A stretch of DNA of 6,465 nucleotides, from positions 1-6,465 of the forward strand of contig CAOXUF010000125.1 of the NCBI GenBank assembly GCA_948560485.1. Reading direction: 5' to 3'. The notes beneath the pieces were generated by a model, which did not search any database, was not told where the DNA came from, and was given only the letters and a program-made list of their open reading frames with translations. Shown in pieces: positions 6,169-6,465 of the stretch. This DNA comes from an uncultured Eubacterium sp. (lineage in GTDB: Bacteria > Bacillota_A > Clostridia > Lachnospirales > Lachnospiraceae). The position numbers were made by a program, and so were the translations under genes. Numbering within the stretch: the stretch's first letter is position 1; each line of letters opens with the position of its first letter.

Positions 6169-6196
6169 AGAACGGATGTTTCGGAACGTTTGTTCT
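6169..6196 (+). promoter_or_regulatory. Two abutting LexA (SOS) boxes
   Basis: AGAACGGATGTTTC (6169-6182) matches the Bacillus LexA/DinR consensus CGAACRNRYGTTYC at 13 of 14 positions. It is followed at once by GGAACGTTTGTTCT (6183-6196), which contains the perfect core GAAC-N4-GTTC and matches 11 of 14. Together they also form a 12-pair imperfect palindrome. LexA would repress the gene downstream until DNA damage. This fits the UvrB-like reading frame at 6424, since uvrB is SOS-controlled in many bacteria. The boxes end 20 bases upstream of the best -35 box rather than overlapping it, which is less usual. Confidence 0.7.
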
Positions 6197-6215
6197 AAAA
6201 CTTCTCGTTTTTATC

Positions 6216-6244
6216 TGTACAAATAAAGAACCATATGCTATAAT
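6216..6244 (+). promoter_or_regulatory. Extended -10 promoter for the uvrB-like gene
   Basis: A perfect TATAAT (6239-6244) is preceded by the extended -10 element TGC (6236-6238). A 4 of 6 -35 match, TGTACA (6216-6221), lies 17 bp upstream. Transcription would begin near 6251 and leave a leader of about 173 nt before the GTG at 6424. The LexA boxes stand just upstream. Confidence 0.7.
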
Positions 6245-6250
6245 CAGAAT

Positions 6251-6423
6251 ACTTTTTGGAACATCAGATTCATGGTGTCCGGCTGGGTATAACCAGTCCG
6301 GGAAAATGAAATCAGTGAACAAAATTCGTCGAAAGGCAATTTTACAAAAAACGGAAGATGTGCCTCGACGAATTTCTGCCTAATAGTCGAATTTTTTTAA
6401 TATGGATTTTGGAGGTGATTTTT
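6251..6423 (+). other. Structured 5' leader of the uvrB-like gene
   Basis: The 331 bases between the nuclease and the uvrB-like start hold the terminator, LexA boxes and promoter, and then this leader, with no convincing gene. Two hairpins are clear. In the first, CCGGCTGG (6279-6286) pairs with CCAGTCCGG (6293-6301) with one bulged T. In the second, AAATTCGTCGA and GGCA (6322-6332 and 6335-6338) pair with TGCC and TCGACGAATTT (6361-6375) with a 2-base bulge, 15 pairs in all. A third, weaker stem TCGAC (6365-6369) with GTCGA (6386-6390) is followed by A and seven T (6392-6398), and cannot coexist with the second. I do not recognise a known riboswitch class. Confidence 0.5.
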
Positions 6424-6465
6424 GTGCAGGATGCACAAAGTGTCTTTAAATTACACAGTGATTAC
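6424..6465 (+). CDS. uvrB: Start of a UvrB-like protein, cut off by the window end
   Basis: Only 14 residues are visible: (M)QDAQSVFKLHSDY. The segment F-K-L-H-S-D-Y resembles the N-terminus of UvrB, which in this class of bacteria commonly reads F-x-[LI]-x-S-x-[YF]-x-P-T-G-D-Q-P. UvrB is the damage-verifying helicase-like subunit of the UvrABC nucleotide excision repair complex. The start is a GTG with a textbook ribosome binding site GGAGGTGAT (6411-6419), 8 bases from the GGAGG core. The upstream LexA boxes and own promoter support the call independently. With so few residues it remains a good guess rather than a proof, and the gene symbol is given on that basis. Confidence 0.65.
   Translation, partial: MQDAQSVFKLHSDY

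Noticed and set aside
6059..6322. 87-codon open frame on the minus strand
   Set aside because: It covers the same regulatory stretch and the end of rpn, and has no family resemblance.
6120..6383. 87-codon open frame on the plus strand
   Set aside because: It runs through the terminator, both LexA boxes, the promoter and the leader hairpins. There is no convincing SD before it, and the product looks like translated non-coding DNA.
1..6465. Search by eye for attachment-site repeats, CRISPR arrays, tRNAs and insertion sequences
   Set aside because: No long direct repeat pairs, regularly spaced repeats, cloverleaf sequences or transposase inverted ends were found. A 9-base match ACAGTAAAG at 6 and 4025 looks accidental. 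The other end of the element is probably outside the window.

Overview
The window reads as low-GC Firmicutes DNA, most likely a gut-type Clostridia/Lachnospiraceae genome. The signs are AT-rich coding DNA, strong AGGAGG-type ribosome binding sites, an occasional GTG start, Bacillus-type LexA boxes (GAAC-N4-GTTY) and an Rpn/PDDEXK_2 family nuclease, a family common in these bacteria. The species cannot be named from this sequence alone.

All convincing genes lie on the plus strand. Region 1 (103-2186) is a tight two-gene unit. It holds an SF2 DEAD/DEAH-like helicase with intact motifs, overlapped by 25 bases by a 166-residue protein I do not recognise. Region 2 (2187-5009) is a recombination module. 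It holds a small excisionase-like winged-HTH protein, then two different, apparently intact tyrosine recombinases (390 and 431 residues) with gaps of 14 and 4 bases, so probably one transcript. A pair of direct repeats exactly 20 bp apart lies just upstream of the excisionase gene. Regions 1 and 2 look like one end of an integrated mobile element.

Region 3 (5010-6163) is a self-contained cassette: a near-consensus sigma-A promoter, an Rpn-family PD-(D/E)XK nuclease, and a strong Rho-independent terminator. The nuclease gene has a plausible in-frame internal start for a 63-residue C-terminal product. That matches the published gene-within-gene toxin/antitoxin layout of Rpn phage-defence systems.

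Region 4 (6164-6465) looks like the edge of conserved chromosome. It has two abutting LexA-type boxes, an extended -10 promoter, a structured leader of about 170 nt, and a perfect SD followed by a GTG-initiated reading frame. Its 14 visible residues (ending VFKLHSDY) resemble the N-terminus of UvrB. If so, the mobile region sits just upstream of the SOS-controlled uvrB gene and its right end lies between about 5010 and 6168.

The best candidates for new biology are the helicase plus overlapping unknown partner, the tandem two-integrase module, the predicted intragenic RpnS, and the tandem LexA boxes with a structured uvrB leader.
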